Shown piece by piece: positions 12,557 through 24,786 of a stretch of 64,000 bases of DNA (positions are counted from its first letter, which is position 1; each line of letters starts with the position of its first letter). Location: positions 124,001-188,000 of the forward strand of contig JAHNUO010000030.1 in the NCBI GenBank assembly GCA_019787685.1, read 5' to 3'. A model generated the notes under the pieces. It was not told the origin of the DNA, did not search any database, and saw only the letters and a list, made by a program, of their open reading frames with translations. The DNA is from Chiua virens (lineage: Eukaryota > Basidiomycota > Agaricomycetes > Boletales > Boletaceae). A program made the translations under genes and the position numbers.

Positions 12557-13043
12557 TCACAGTATGTCAATGCGCCTCAAAACTTTGGGGTAAATGCCAG
12601 GGGGCGAGTCCGTTTCATCACTGCTCATCCCTTCCACTCCTAGGCAGTCAAGGACCTTTGTGATCGCGTCCCACGCAGGAGGGTCTCGGAATCGATTTTC
12701 GCGGGCAACTTTGCGACGCCTAGCAAATGTCTGATAGACAAGATAGATCAATCAGCAGAATTCACATGGGACAGGTTTGTTTGCGCACACCATGTTTCCG
12801 AGCATTTGACCTGTCGTTCTTTCACTGAGTGCTTTGTTTTCCTTGTTGTTTTGAAATAGCGCTCCCACGAGCTTGTTCGTCGGAATTGCATTCTATAGCT
12901 GCTTGCTGTCGACAGGCTTGGTGTGTTCGTGACAACTTCTGAAAGCAAATCTGGCTGAGGGACTGAATTGTTATGGTACGAGGGTCATAAGTTACACTAG
13001 GATACACGCCCGACTGGATCTCGGACTGGAAGTCAAGGGCCAA
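12557..13043 (-). pseudogene. fragment of a basidiomycete 'GMSSDE' family protein
   Basis: On the minus strand the frame at 12751-12557 reads RRRKV...LDCLGVEGMSSDETDSPPG...KVLRRIDI. I recognise the GMSSDE block followed by a VRR-type stretch as a conserved feature of an unnamed family of basidiomycete hypothetical proteins. Upstream, 12948-12748 contributes an RRTSSWERYFKTTRKT segment in a plausible preceding exon. The expected PW motif and C-terminal part are missing. Function is unknown. Confidence 0.45.
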
Positions 13044-13114
13044 TAACCGGATTACCTCCTGGTTCCAGGGTGACTTCTTCAGCGAGCTCTTCCAGTTGAT
13101 AGCAATATTTTCAC

Positions 13115-14995
13115 ACCAGTATCAGTAATAATGATGTATCAGACTATTGTACTTAGCATAAAAATGTCATACATTAATAGGCTAGTAGGCAGACACTGCG
13201 GATCAAGTAACCAAATGATATATCAATGATATATCAATGACTGTGACTCGTGTGTGCTACTAAAAGTACTACTACTGCACACACTCGTATTGTACTACTG
13301 ATGTATCACTCAAGACAACTTGAATATTGGGCACTGTGGCCAACCAAGTGATATATCACTTGTGTAATCGTAGCTTGTAGGTGCATACTCATGATTTTAC
13401 TCTGATACATCACTCTGTAACTATAGGTGCATGCTCACGATTTCACTGATATATCATTCAAACTGCACATACACTGATGTATCACTTGAGCGCACGGTGG
13501 CCAATTACACTGGCAAATAATATATCACTCTGTAACTGTAGGTGCCAATGCATACTCACGATTTTACTGATATATCACTCAAACTAGTATGACCGTACGT
13601 AGGACTCCGACACCCTTGATCCACTGATATATCACTCGAGCCAATAGGCAACATGGCCGACTAAATGGTATATCAATTGTGTAAACCATAGGTCAATGTG
13701 TACTCACAATTTTACAGTGATATATCCCTTGAGCGCTCAGTGGCCGACCAAACGATATATCACTCTGTGACCGTAGGTGCGTACTCACGATTTTACTAAT
13801 ATATCACTCTAAGTAGTATAATTGTACATAGGGTCTACCAATGTATCACTTGAGTCAATAGGCAACATGGCTGACTAAATGGTATATCACTTGTGTAAAC
13901 CGTAGGTCAATGCATACTCATGATTTTACGGTGATATATCCCTTGAGTGCTCGGTGCCAGTGGCTGACCAAATGATATATCACTCTGTGAGTGTAGGTGT
14001 GTACTCACGATTTGACTGATATATCACTCGAAGTAGTATAACCGTACATAGTAGGGTCTACTGATGTATCACTTGAGCCAATACTGGTAGGCATGGTGGC
14101 TGACTAAATGATATATCACTCTGTGACCAGTGACTGTAGGTGTGTACTCACGATTTGACTGATATATCACTCGAAGTAGTATAACCGTACATAGTAGGGT
14201 CTACTGATGTATCACTTGAGCCAATACTAGTAGGCATGGTGGCCGACTAAATGATATATCACTCTGTGACCATAGGTGCGTACTCACGATTTTACTGATG
14301 TATCACTCGAACTAGTATAACTGCACATAGGATCTACTGATGTATCACTCAAGCCAATACTAGTAGGCATGCCGGTGGCCAACCGAATGTACGATTCTAC
14401 TGATATATCACTCAAATTACTAGCAATGTATTCCTGTCCGAGTCTCTGCTGCCAGTGATATAGTCACTAACAAGCACAATGTATCAATTAATTGTGCGTA
14501 CTGCACGTACTCATGATTCTAGTAGTCTATTGATGTATCGCTGGCACATGCGCCGGTAGGAACAGTGACCAACCAAATGATATATCACAGTGTTGCTTGT
14601 GCATACCACATACTCATGATTGCACTAATATATCCCTTGAGCTACTACTAGTAGGCACTGTGACCGCCTGAACAATATATTAACGGCGTGTAAACGTGAT
14701 ATATCATATATCTGCTGTGCTCGACAGGTGCGTAGTACTCTGATAGATCACTCAAACTATAGCAATGGCCCGGGACTAGCTAGTACTAGTGATCCTACAT
14801 CAAGCAACCAAATGATATATCAATTACTTGTGCATAATGCACGTACTCGTCATCCCATTGATATATCACATGAGCTAGTAGGTACGGTGGCCCCAAAAAT
14901 GATATATCAATTGTGTATTCGTCATACATTTGCTTTGACAGGTGCGTACTCACTATTCCATGGCCGATAATGATATATTCGCTCGAGCTAATAGG
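13115..14995. repeat. left GATATATC palindrome array
   Basis: The perfect palindrome GATATATC, usually within TGATATATCA, occurs about twenty times in 1.9 kb, with variants GATGTATC, AATATATC and GGTATATC between. The spacers form a degenerate larger unit containing TGATATATCACTCGAAG...GTACTCACGATTTTACTGATGTATC; clear copies begin at 14018, 14160 and 14297, spaced 142 and 137 bp. No coding frame is credible. A second array with the same palindrome but different spacers is at 20870-21480, on the other side of the KDZ gene pair. Confidence 0.85.
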
Positions 14996-15219
14996 CAGCT
15001 ATTACATGATACATGTACACTGGGACGTGTCTTCCACCAAGAAGGACGAACGGCCAATCATATTTCAAGATCTCGAGACTATAAAGTGGCTACTTGCAAA
15101 TAGTAGCGAACAAGACTCCCGGATATTCTACAATGCAGTCCCCAGAAACTCTGTCACTTTGTCTTCCTTTTCCTAGCAGGCCAGTTAATAATGACCAGAG
15201 GCATCATCGGATCAACCAC

Positions 15220-16900
15220 TTACTTTACAGACACACCCCTTGTGCTGCTCGCCCCTGCTGCCCGTTTCTGGGACCTACCACTCTGGTCTCCAATACTATT
15301 TGCCTCCTCATTGCGCTTGGACGGCTGGCGTTTTCGTCTTGTGACGGATTCAACAACTACGGCGATTGGGGGACTCGGAAGCATGGCGGCTTCACCTTGA
15401 CTATTGATGAAGCCTTCAGGAGGCGGCTGAACGGGCAACTCAGCTTGAGGTTGCGTCACAGAGGGGAGCCTGAGTGACAGAACACTCTGAACCATGTCCA
15501 CCATTTCCAATTTCCAATTTCTGATGGCTTACCAGGCACTTGATCCAGAAAGGTCCTGAATGGACGCATGATTACCGAGGCGAAGTCCGGGTATGCCTGG
15601 TCAACGGTATATCCAAGGTTGGTCGTCCCAACATGCAGACTACACGCCTCAATCTTCCCCCCAGTATCTGGCGTCGGACCACCCATTAGGACGCAAAATG
15701 ACCACCCTGTCAATTCTTGTAGCCCACCCAATAAATGGCCTAGGGTTGGGGCCAATTTATCGACGTAACTGCAACACAGGGAAGTGTGCAGACACACAAT
15801 TCTGTCATATACTTACTACTTGGTGCTTTTCATCGCGCCAGCCTTTTTCTCCTCCTCCGTCTCCCTCTCTGCAACCATTTTCTTCCAGTGTTGCTCTACC
15901 ATCGTCTTGACCTCATCGCTCTCTTGCTTAAACAATTCCCGCGACTTTTGCATGATATTGCCAAGTCTGCTCAGAAGCCTACCTGATTTGGGTCTGTTGT
16001 CTGCCACAGCAGCGAGTGCATCGGTTTTCGGTATGTCCTTGGCACATTCAATGACCGGCCAAATCTTCTCATTGTAAAATAGGTCCATGTAGGCTTCAAG
16101 CTTCTGCGGCTTTTGAGTCCGAGTCTCCCTTGCCTGCATTAATTCCACAATCAATGATGTGGCGGTCTTCATGTCCATATCTTTTGCTTGACGAGTCTTT
16201 CGACTCGCACCCCACAGGTTGCGCAGCTTGTTCTGCAGTTGCTACAACCAGGTCAGTAATGTCACCTTCATCAAAAGGCTACTTACATGGACCGAGACGT
16301 CACCACCATGCAATGGGAGGGGTTATTCCTATATCAATCACTCAGCACTTCATAGCCACACATGCATCCAAGTCAAATCTTCGGGTGGGCAGGCGCCACA
16401 AGTTTTTTTTAGCTACAAACAATTACCATACTGCTCGGATCAAGCGAGAACACGATGTACATTTTGTACTAATGTTGTATCAATCATCCTTTGAGTCTGA
16501 GTTACTCTGTGAGTCAGGTTCTGGCTCCAGATACCAGTCTAAATGGAAATAGCGGCAGTCGTAGTTAACCCACAGCCAGAGGTACTGAAGGTGCTGTTTA
16601 CAAGTCAGGTATGTCAGTGTCATATAGTTGTGCTGCACACCTGGCGGAGTTGGTCAAGCTCATGTACGACCTCTTGCTGCTGCACATGGCTAAGCGCAAC
16701 AGGGAATGGGACAGAGGGGAACATGTCATTCCTCAGCGGCCACCATTCGTCAAACTCGCAGATCATTTCATGAAAAAATGACTGGCACTCTCGGGTGGTC
16801 TCGAATACCCAATTACCTCGCGCATAAAACCTGCCCATGGCCCATGCCACCTGCGATCCACGAAGGGGAAATGGTGTCATCGTGTTCAGCGCCAGCATTA
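15220..16900 (-). CDS. KDZ-neighbour conserved protein, multi-exon, apparently intact
   Basis: Minus-strand gene with exons approximately 16900-16660, 16243-15820, about 15778 to 15536 and 15510-15220; the true start exon is not resolved. Exon 1 contains RGSQVAWAMGRFYARGNW and a WWPLRNDMFP stretch. Exon 2 is helical and charged. Exon 3 carries the strongly conserved-looking block LTGWSFCVLMGGPTPDTGG followed by SLHVGTT and AYPDF. The last exon has a basic RRKRQPSKR stretch that could be a nuclear signal and stops at TAA 15222-15220. I know this block from hypothetical proteins found beside KDZ transposases in Agaricomycetes, but no biochemical role is established. I see no internal stop or frameshift in the exons, unlike the adjacent transposase. 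It is divergent from the KDZ gene, so they may share the interval around 17.0-17.6 kb as promoter. Confidence 0.6.
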
Positions 16901-16949
16901 CGTTTTGGGGAATCAGCCGCGGGTGATGAGCGTGCGTTGGAATAGGTTA

Positions 16950-17440
16950 GCATCTTGGGAAATCAAGAAAAATGTGCTCACTACATTATTACTGGCCATG
17001 TTGGAAAGCATGTTGTATTGCAAGGGGACGTTAAGGGCGAATTTTATACCTTGACGGACTGAAGGAAGATCGAGAGGCAGATCTTCATCCAACCTTTGAA
17101 GGCAACTCAGGTCGGTACTGTCATACCCCGTGGACCACCTACCAAAAAGCTTGGCGCTGCTGGGTTTGATTCACGTCAGTCCTGCTACCTTCGTCCAACG
17201 CACCCTGCGGACAACCTGCTAATAAACTTTGCGTGTCTGGTTTCAAGAGTAAGCAAGAATAGCTGGTGGTCTTCAAAAAGCCACCTCACATCATCCCATC
17301 ACGTTCGTCTGACATGTCCCACGGACGACCGACCAAGAAACTTTGCGTGGCCAAGTTTGAGAGTGAGCCGAAGGAAACATACCATCGGCACCACATATAC
17401 TGAGCCAATGAACATGGAAATATATCAGTACAGTTGAAAT
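16950..17440. other. intergenic region between divergent KDZ-locus genes, with three diverged repeats
   Basis: Three diverged copies of a GCAAAGTTT...GGTCGTCCG-like block on the minus strand lie near 17140, 17225 and 17340. In one frame they resemble degenerate AT-hook repeats. They could be a decayed first exon of either neighbour or regulatory repeats; not resolved. Confidence 0.3.
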
Positions 17441-17442
17441 TT

Positions 17443-20400
17443 GTAACCGCAGAAGCAGCAAGCGGGAACGACATACCAACATCGTCTGATCCTGTGGGGA
17501 CACACTGGCCAGAGATACTGTCAGATTATGTCGATATGGAAAGCGAGCCCGGACCAGGCATAGAAGCAGCAGATGCACCTAGAAAAAAAAAATTCCCCAG
17601 CATAAGCAAATAGTACGTTCATTATCGATCAACATGTGATGGTGAGATTGCAGCTCCACCCTCTGCTTCAGTGGCTTCCTGAACGGTCCTCATTTCTCGA
17701 TGAATTCATTTGCCTGGAAGGTCGTGGTGGTGATCAGCGGGATGCGTGTGGCTGTGGTAATGGTACAATGCCACGTTACCACTGCAAGGACTGCTTTGGG
17801 ACACACCTAACGTGTTTAGAGTGTATCCTATCCCATCATACAACTTCTCCTCTACATAGGATTGAGGTATGACATAGAACCTCGGTGGGCCTGTGGCATG
17901 AACTGATGATGAGTTGACAGGAGTGGAATGGGACCTATTTTGAGCGTGTCACCTTGAAATCACTCGGCCTTCGCATGCAACTAGGTCACCCTCCAGGACA
18001 TACATGCTACAATCCCAAGCCTGCCAGTGGAGACGAGTTTTTTGTGATTGATGTCAATGGTATTCATACGGTCAGCCTGGATTTTTGCGGATGTGAGTTG
18101 GCACAAACAAAATACAAACAACTACTCCGCTGTCGGTGGTTTCCGGCGACTACTACCGAACCCCGGATGGCTGCTACGTTCGCTGTTCTCAAGGCCTTTC
18201 ACCTACTTTCTCTGGAATTGAAGGCATCCGCATATGAATACTACAACAGCCTTGCATGACTTATGGATAACTCTGGGCTGGGGGAAGTACATGATCGATA
18301 CACAGCCTTCTTGCATATGACGAGGCAGTTTCGACACTTGAAGCAGTTAAAACAGGCAGGGAGGGGACATGACCCGAATGGGATTGAGGCTACGAAAGAA
18401 GGCAAGTGCATGGTCAAGTGCCCAGCCTGTCCTCACCCTGGGATCAATTTACCTGAAGGATGGGAAATGAAAGCGCCTGTTCAAGGTTGGCTCTATGCAC
18501 TCTTTGTGGTGATTGATGCCAATTTCCGCCTCAAGCGGAAAGCTGTGTCGTCGGAGGAACTGGATCCCAGTCCGAATCATGGATGGGCATATTTTGTCAA
18601 GGAAGATACGTACAAGACGTACCTGACTCGTCATGCAAAAAAACCCCAGGAAGTGAGTGATATATTAGTACTCGTTTCTCAGTCTATGTCTGATATATGA
18701 ATAGAGGAGCACCTGTGTGAGTCACAGCGCTGTCAACAGTGCAGATACAAAGCCTTCGCGCGGGCTAGCTGCAACTGGAGTCGGAACAATCAATTGTGCC
18801 CAACATGAAATGAAGCTCCCCAACGGTGTGGGAGACCTTCAAATTGGAGAGAGGTCAGTGAGCATGCATGGTCAGTGTATTGTGAGGCTGAATGTTTGGG
18901 TATCTAGATACCTCAATATGGACTATATTGTGTTCTCGGCCGTTTCCCATTTCGGACTACGCATGTACAACTTTTCATACGACATAGCCTGCCAATGGCA
19001 CAAGAAACTATGGAATTGTATGTCGGACCTCCCTGAACATCTCCAGCTCAACCATACAGATAAGGTTGTGCGATTCTTCATCCCAAAATTTCATCTTAAG
19101 GTGCATGTTCAGGCTTGCCAAACACGGTTTTCTTTCAACTTCTCACGCTGGGTTGGCCGTACTGATGGAGAAGCACCGGAACATGATTGGGCCAATTCAA
19201 TCACGTGGCTTCAAGTACGAAGGAGATGGGTCCCGGTGGGTGCCAAGACCAGCTAGATGACCATTTTGGTGATTTGAACTGGAAGAAAAGTATTGCAATG
19301 GGTAAGCCTGGCCTTCATTACTTGCTGGCACACATTTTTATTATTCTGGCAGGACGAACTATGCTCCGCAAATTAACTGACGCGCTACAGTGGGCAGAAC
19401 ACCATCAGCAAGAACTAGAAGAGCTTCAGGCAGCCATCAATCCCTCAAAGCTGGCGCAGAGGCTCTCTGACCTGGCATCTTGGAATGACGACATGACTGG
19501 GACAAGAATGAATCCTTTCAAGAATCAAGTTACGTGTGAGTGAAGATTGGTGCATTCCTGGCTTCACTGCTCAATCTGGCTGTGTAGCAATGACACTGTC
19601 AGAGGCAAGGCTCCGTCTCACTGAGGAAGAATCTCAGGAACTAGTGGACTGTGCTGACATGTCGCTCCACACTGATATATCTCCATTTATATTAATGTCA
19701 CAAGGGGATAGACATTGAGGAGATCCAGTAAGTCATTTACTCACCTGTCCTTGCTGGTCATACATTAATTAAAACCCTATTGAGATGTCGTTTGGTTTGT
19801 GATATTGCCGAGCTTGGAGTTCACGCTACTGACCTACATAAGGCCAACATTACAGCTCACCATAATGCCCTCCAAAGGAGGTTGGAGTCGTGGACACAGG
19901 TACAGCTGTTGTATATGCCTTCAGTCGCTGTGCTACAGACTGGGGATAAACTTCAGAGTAATGACTTAGATGTGGTGGATGAAAACAAACCTGAAAAAAT
20001 CAAATTGTGGCTCCCTTCCGAACTACTGACTGGCACTGCTTGTGATCCACGACTTCGGCAAATTGAATAGGAATTGCGTCATGCACAGGCCAACCATGCC
20101 CTCAATGACGTTCGGCAGGCCATCCAGGTTCATGCTCATATCTTGATGTTCAAAAAAGTCAACTTACAAGGGCAATGTGGTAACACGTGAGCGTGTGGAG
20201 CCCTGGATCATGCTGCAAAAAAGAGACAACAGGCTAAAGCCAGGTATACAGTAGCACGTGAGCGTTTGCAGGCGCTTGCACCATGGCTCGCCAAGGATGG
20301 TTGGGACGACATTCTCCATCCATTGCGTGATGCCGACATGAGGCATATGACGGACATGTTGGATGGCCAGACGGAAGGCACTAGAGATATGTCCTGGATT

Positions 20401-20779
20401 TGGAAGTTGCCAGGTGTGCTGGGAAGGAAAGATGACGATCTTCAGGACTGTAAGTTGGATCCTTCCCTCAGTTTAGCCTCAGATAAATGTGGACACAACA
20501 GGCTTGCGGATTGAATGGTGCAAAGCACGAGCACGCAAGGCTCGATGGAGTGAGGAGGTTCAGTTACTCCGAGAAGAGATGCGAAGAGTCGAGATATTTT
20601 TTGAGTGGGAAGGGAATCAGTGGCTACAGCGGGTGTGTGCTTGCTCATTCGAAACTGAGGCAGAACATGAGGGTTGGACGGCATATGCTAGACAACAGGC
20701 CACATTGTGCTCGAGCTTGGTGGCATCTTTCAAAGAGTTGTGGAAGTCGTGGTCCAAAGGCCCTGTTTTGGAGGGGTAA
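17443..20779 (+). pseudogene. KDZ (Kyakuja-Dileera-Zisupton) transposase with CxC cluster, degraded
   Basis: KDZ transposase of basidiomycete type. An N-terminal acidic exon ends in a KKK stretch (about 17443-17610), followed by DEFICLEGRG and a Cys cluster with CGCGNG, YHCKDCFG and CLECILSHH (to about 17868). After an intron (17869-17920) come WNGTYFERVTL, LGH, FCGC, FPAT, RAGRGHDPNG-type and CPACPHPGINLP. Next is the core DANFRLKRK, introns 18652-18704 and 18854-18907, NMDY, YDIACQWHK, IPKFHL, GRTDGEAPE, SSTKEMGPG and DDHFGD. A helical C-terminal domain ends at 20779. Damage: TGA 18257-18259, TAG 20068-20070, TGA 20188-20190, frame shifts near 19194 and 19697. The three stops fit CGA/CAG to TGA/TAG. 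The family excises and integrates DNA transposons; this copy is inactive as read. Confidence 0.88.
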
Positions 20780-20869
20780 TGGCTTAAATGTCATTGTATT
20801 TCCAAGTCTATGCTACTAGTAGTGTATTTTACTTGGTGAATCCACCTCAAATGCATAGATAAGTTGGTT

Positions 20870-21480
20870 TACAGTCGGATATATTGCAATGGGACTGAAT
20901 TGATTGGCAGGAATGATATATCAACAAAAGGGGTCCAGTCTGATATATTGCTAGGGTGAACACGATATGAGCGGGTCAGTGATGTATCACACAAGTGCGA
21001 GTACATACTAGCATGTGGGATATATCACTTGTAATTCAACTGCCTGTGATGGTGGAGCACGAGCGATATATCGCAACTATGGTGAATACAACACAAGCGG
21101 GTCAGTGATATATCACACAAGTGTCAGTAGTACATACTAGCATGTTGGATATACCACTGGTAATCAGATCGCCTGTGATGGTGGAGCACAAGTGATATAT
21201 CACAGCAGTCACCTGATTTCTGGTCCCTGCTCGTAATACAAGCGGCTCAGAGCCAGTGATATATCACACAAGTGTGACTGTGAGTACTTACTAGCATGTT
21301 GAATACACCACTGGTAATCTGGTCATGGAGCACAAGTGATATATCATATATCATATCGATCATGTTATTCTCCTGCTGGTAATATATCACTAGGGTGAAC
21401 ATGATACAAGCAGGTCAGTGATGTATCACACAAGTGTGAAGGTGAATACGTACTAGCGTGTTGAATATATCACTACTACT
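20870..21480. repeat. right GATATATC palindrome array
   Basis: Seven or more GATATATC palindromes plus GATGTATC and GGATATAC variants. The repeat unit is GGTCAGTGATATATCACACAAG...TACTAGCATGTTGGATATATCAC...CTGTGATGGTGGAGCAC, with starts near 20973, 21096, 21250 and 21412 (about 123-162 bp apart). The array starts 90 bp after the KDZ stop codon and runs into the last codons of the gene at 21479-22681. Confidence 0.82.
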
Positions 21481-22681
21481 AGGAGTATCTGATCGCCTGT
21501 GATGGATCCATCACGCCATGGACTGTAGAGTCAATGAAGTTGGTGGTGGTGGAGTTGAGTCGCTCTATTATAGCATGATGGATGATGCTTTCCAAAGCCT
21601 CAGGCAGAGGCAATAATCTGGAACTTCCGGATACCTGCAAGTTCACTGTGAAGGGGTTTGAGGGAGGAGTGTGAACTTGGGGGGCAGGGACATAGCTGCG
21701 GGTAGAAGGGGGTTGCATTTGAGTGGAAGGTGAAGTTGATGGAGTAGCAGGTACCATGGGCACATTGGCGGCCACATTAGCAAGAGTAGGTGTGCGTAGT
21801 ACTTCTGGATCTGGGTCAAAATCCATCATAGTAGGGGACAATGTGGGACTGGACTGCACTATTGCGACAGGCTGTGCAGCTACCACAGGATCACGTTCAA
21901 GGGTTGGGGTGATTAAAGTCTCCACAATCACCTTTTCTGCATTGGAAAAGACGGCAGACACAGAAGACCCTGGGGATGGGTCAGATATAGAGGTTGCATA
22001 CACATATTGAACTAAACCTACCCGGCATGTCATCATCTGTGCAGTCACCAGGAGATGACGGTCGGGAGATGGCAGTCGCGTATGGTGACCCACCAGTGGA
22101 CTCAGATTGGGAATCATTCTAATAGGATGGGCTGAGCATGGTGGCACTAGAGTAGGTAAACGATACTCACCATAGATAGAACACCTCGATCTCTGGCATG
22201 CTTCTTGTGGCTAAACCTAATCTTTAAGCCGTGACGGGATACACGGAAGGGCCCCAGAGGTTGGGGTGTTGGAGCAGGTGCAGCTTCGGGCAGGTCCCGA
22301 TGCATAGGCCGATAAGGTTGAGCCCGGACTGGAGGTGGGGCTTTGAGGCTATCCCTATGTTCGGGTACGATTGGATTGAGAGTAAGTGCGCCGCTATTAG
22401 TTCTCCGCTTGTTATAAACCCTATAAGACACCACAGGCTGAGGATTTGGGATGGATTGAGAATCGGGAACAGGCTGAGGGCTGGGTGCTTGCTGAAGTTG
22501 AGCCTCAATATCTTCCTGGGCTGGTGAGTTATTCAGAGTACTGTTAAGGGCTCGAAAATTCCGCTTCGCCTATCCTTTGGTTAGAGGGGGTGCACAGTTG
22601 AGGAGAAAGAGAACAAACCATTTGTGAAATGGTGGCAAGTGCATTAGAAACATTCATAGCCGGCATGACCATTGGCTCTGA
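21479..22681 (-). CDS. proline/serine-rich protein of unknown function, open reading frame intact
   Basis: Not recognised. Four exons join cleanly on the minus strand: 22681-22619 (21 codons), 22569-22171 (133 codons), 22118-22022 and 21969-21479, with introns of 49, 52 and 52 nt having GT-AG ends. The start exon lies upstream of 22681 and is not identified. Exon 2 is rich in Pro, Ala and Arg and ends with the basic stretch RFSHKKHARDRG; exon 3 ends in an acidic DDD run; exon 4 is Ser/Thr/Pro-rich, low-complexity, with a helical C-terminus (EALESIIHHAIIERL). No stop or frameshift was seen in about 350 codons. The stop codon sits at the edge of the right GATATATC array. It could be a cargo or accessory gene of the KDZ locus, or an unrelated orphan. 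Confidence 0.55.
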
Positions 22682-22951
22682 CTGCAATAAGGACAACATA
22701 CAAGAACAAGATACAGAAGTACGTATCCATAGTTGAAATTATATATGGTCTCCCTGAGTTCCTACACGGTAAGTATCAGTTAGCAGACAATAACGGAGGA
22801 CAACATACCAGGTACACACACCGAATCATTTGATTAATTGTTATACAAGATTGCATTGCATCGGCTCTTCTCAACTTTGTACAATAAAGAAGACTGTACC
22901 ATTAATGTTAAAATGGAATTCTTTTTTGTTTGCGTATCAAGGGGAGAAGTA

Positions 22952-24564
22952 CAGTGACCTCAAAAACCCTTTCCATACTAACCACAACTGCAGTGCGCGA
23001 AGTGCACTGCCAGACACTGTGGGAATCCTGCTTAGCTTTGGTGGAGTTATAAATAGCACTTACTCTCAGCTACAAATCAGTCCCCAAGATCATGTGATTT
23101 GGTTCACACGCTGTTAAGATATGATCATTTTGAAACAGCCATGTCATAGAAAGGGTTTTTGAGCTTTTGAAATCACAAGGGTATTTGGGTATTATTAGTG
23201 CTTGGTATGGCCTCCTTTGGCTTTAAGCACTGCCTGAACCCTCCTAGGCATGCTCTCAATCAATTTCTGACACTGCTCAACTGGTATCCTCTCCCACTCC
23301 ATCTGAACTCTTTCCCACAACTCATGAATCCCATTAGGAGGGTTTTCATGCTCTGCAAGCCTCCTTTTAAGCCATCCCTAGAGATGTTCTATAGAGTTTA
23401 GGTCAGGAGACTGTGCAGGCCAACCCATGGTATCAAATTCCTGCTCCTCTAGCCATTCCTTGACCTTCTTGCAGGTGTGCTTGGGATCATTGTCTTGCTG
23501 AAAGATGGTATCAGGAGGATTGAAACCATAATACTCCAATGTTTGCTTCAGCTCATCCTTCAAAATCTGAAGGTAGAGATCCCCATCCATCCTACCATCA
23601 ATCTTGGAAGCAAATCCAACACCCTTCCAAGTCATACAGCCCCACATCATCAGAGAAACTCCCCAAAACTTGAGGGTCCCATTTACCAGCCTATTACTAA
23701 GCCCCTCACCTGACCTTTTCCAAGCCCATTTACGCCCATCTGACCCTAGGCGATTGATTTTGATCTCATCAGACCATATTGTCTTCTTCCAGTTCTCTAT
23801 GGTCCAATCCTTGTGGGCATAAGCAAAATCCAAACAAGCCTTGCAATGCCTAGCAGAGAGAATAGGGTGTTTGGACTTGACCACAGCCTTCATACCAGAT
23901 TTCTTCAAATGAAGACAAACTATACTGGCAAAGAGAGGTTCATTGATGATATTGGAGAGAGCTTTGGTCACTTGGACAGCATTTTCAGCTCTGCCAGAGG
24001 TGATAAGGTGCTAGGCATGGCGAATGTTGGCAGGAGAAAGCTTGGAAGGATGACCTCCAATAGCTTTGGGAAGGGTAGAACACTTCTTTGAGCAAAGTTT
24101 GGATATAGCAGAAGGGCTGAGACCAGTTTGCTTGGAAATGGCTTCACCAGAGTGGCCAGCATCAAGCAAAGAAAGAATAGTGTTGTGCTAAGTAAGAGAG
24201 AGGGATTTAACCATGATAGTAGTTGAGAATTAGGAAGTGTGTGAACTTTTTTAAACTTAGACATGCTATTTACATGTATATCCTTGTTTGCATTAACAAA
24301 GAATGACAAATATTGAATGATTTGATTGAGATCCTAATTATCATTTCAAAAGCTCAAAAACCCTTTCCATGACATGGCTGTTTCAAAATGATCATATTTT
24401 AACGGCATATGAACCAAATCACATGATCTTGGGAACTGATTTGTAGCTGAGAGTAAGTGCTATTTATAACTCCACCAAATCTAAGCAATATTCCCACAGT
24501 GTCTGGCAGTGCGCTTCGTGCACTGCAGTTGCAGTTAGCATGGAAAGGGTTTTTGAGGTCACTG
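22952..24564 (-). mobile_element. Tc1/mariner element, copy 1 (1613 bp, ~221-bp TIRs)
   Basis: The element starts CAGTGACCTC at 22952 and ends with the reverse complement at 24564. It is flanked by TA at 22950-22951 and 24565-24566, the usual Tc1 target duplication. The inverted arms are about 221 bp (22952-23172 and 24344-24564) with scattered mismatches. It sits between the proline-rich gene and the KOW gene. Confidence 0.92.
23198..24213 (-). pseudogene. Tc1-family transposase, copy 1, three stop codons
   Basis: The minus frame from ATG at about 24213 contains an HTH N-terminus, then KAVVKSKHPILSARH, the first catalytic Asp in WSDE, the second in FQQDND, and the DDE triad end in SPDLNSIEHL, finishing with KLIESMPRR and KAKGGHTKH near 23198. 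The order and spacing match Tc1 transposases of about 340 residues. In-frame stops: TAG 24190-24188, TAG 24013-24011 and TAG 23380-23378. The last replaces the Trp after IEHL, which is present in copy 2, so it is a TGG to TAG change. Inactive. Confidence 0.88.
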
Positions 24565-24786
24565 TAGATTACTACATGACTATCTAGAGTATGTGACAAG
24601 AGGAAAAGAAATATCGTGTGAAAAGTGCCAATCTTTACTGTGATGGTCACATTCAAACTCAGCTTCTGATTAGATAAAATTGTTATTTCACCTAGCCACT
24701 CTAGCACCACTGCACTCAATTAGCCTAGTAAAAATGTATTCATAGATACAGTCGAAGATCAGGTTTTAGGAAATCTCCTTACCCAG

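Noticed and set aside
13115..14995. CRISPR-like array
   Set aside because: Short palindromes with repeated, non-unique spacers of irregular length in a eukaryotic sequence; no cas genes.
15220..16900. TET/JBP dioxygenase as KDZ cargo
   Set aside because: Fungal KDZ elements can sit with TET/JBP genes, but I see no HxD...H or Arg motif of that family in the partner gene.
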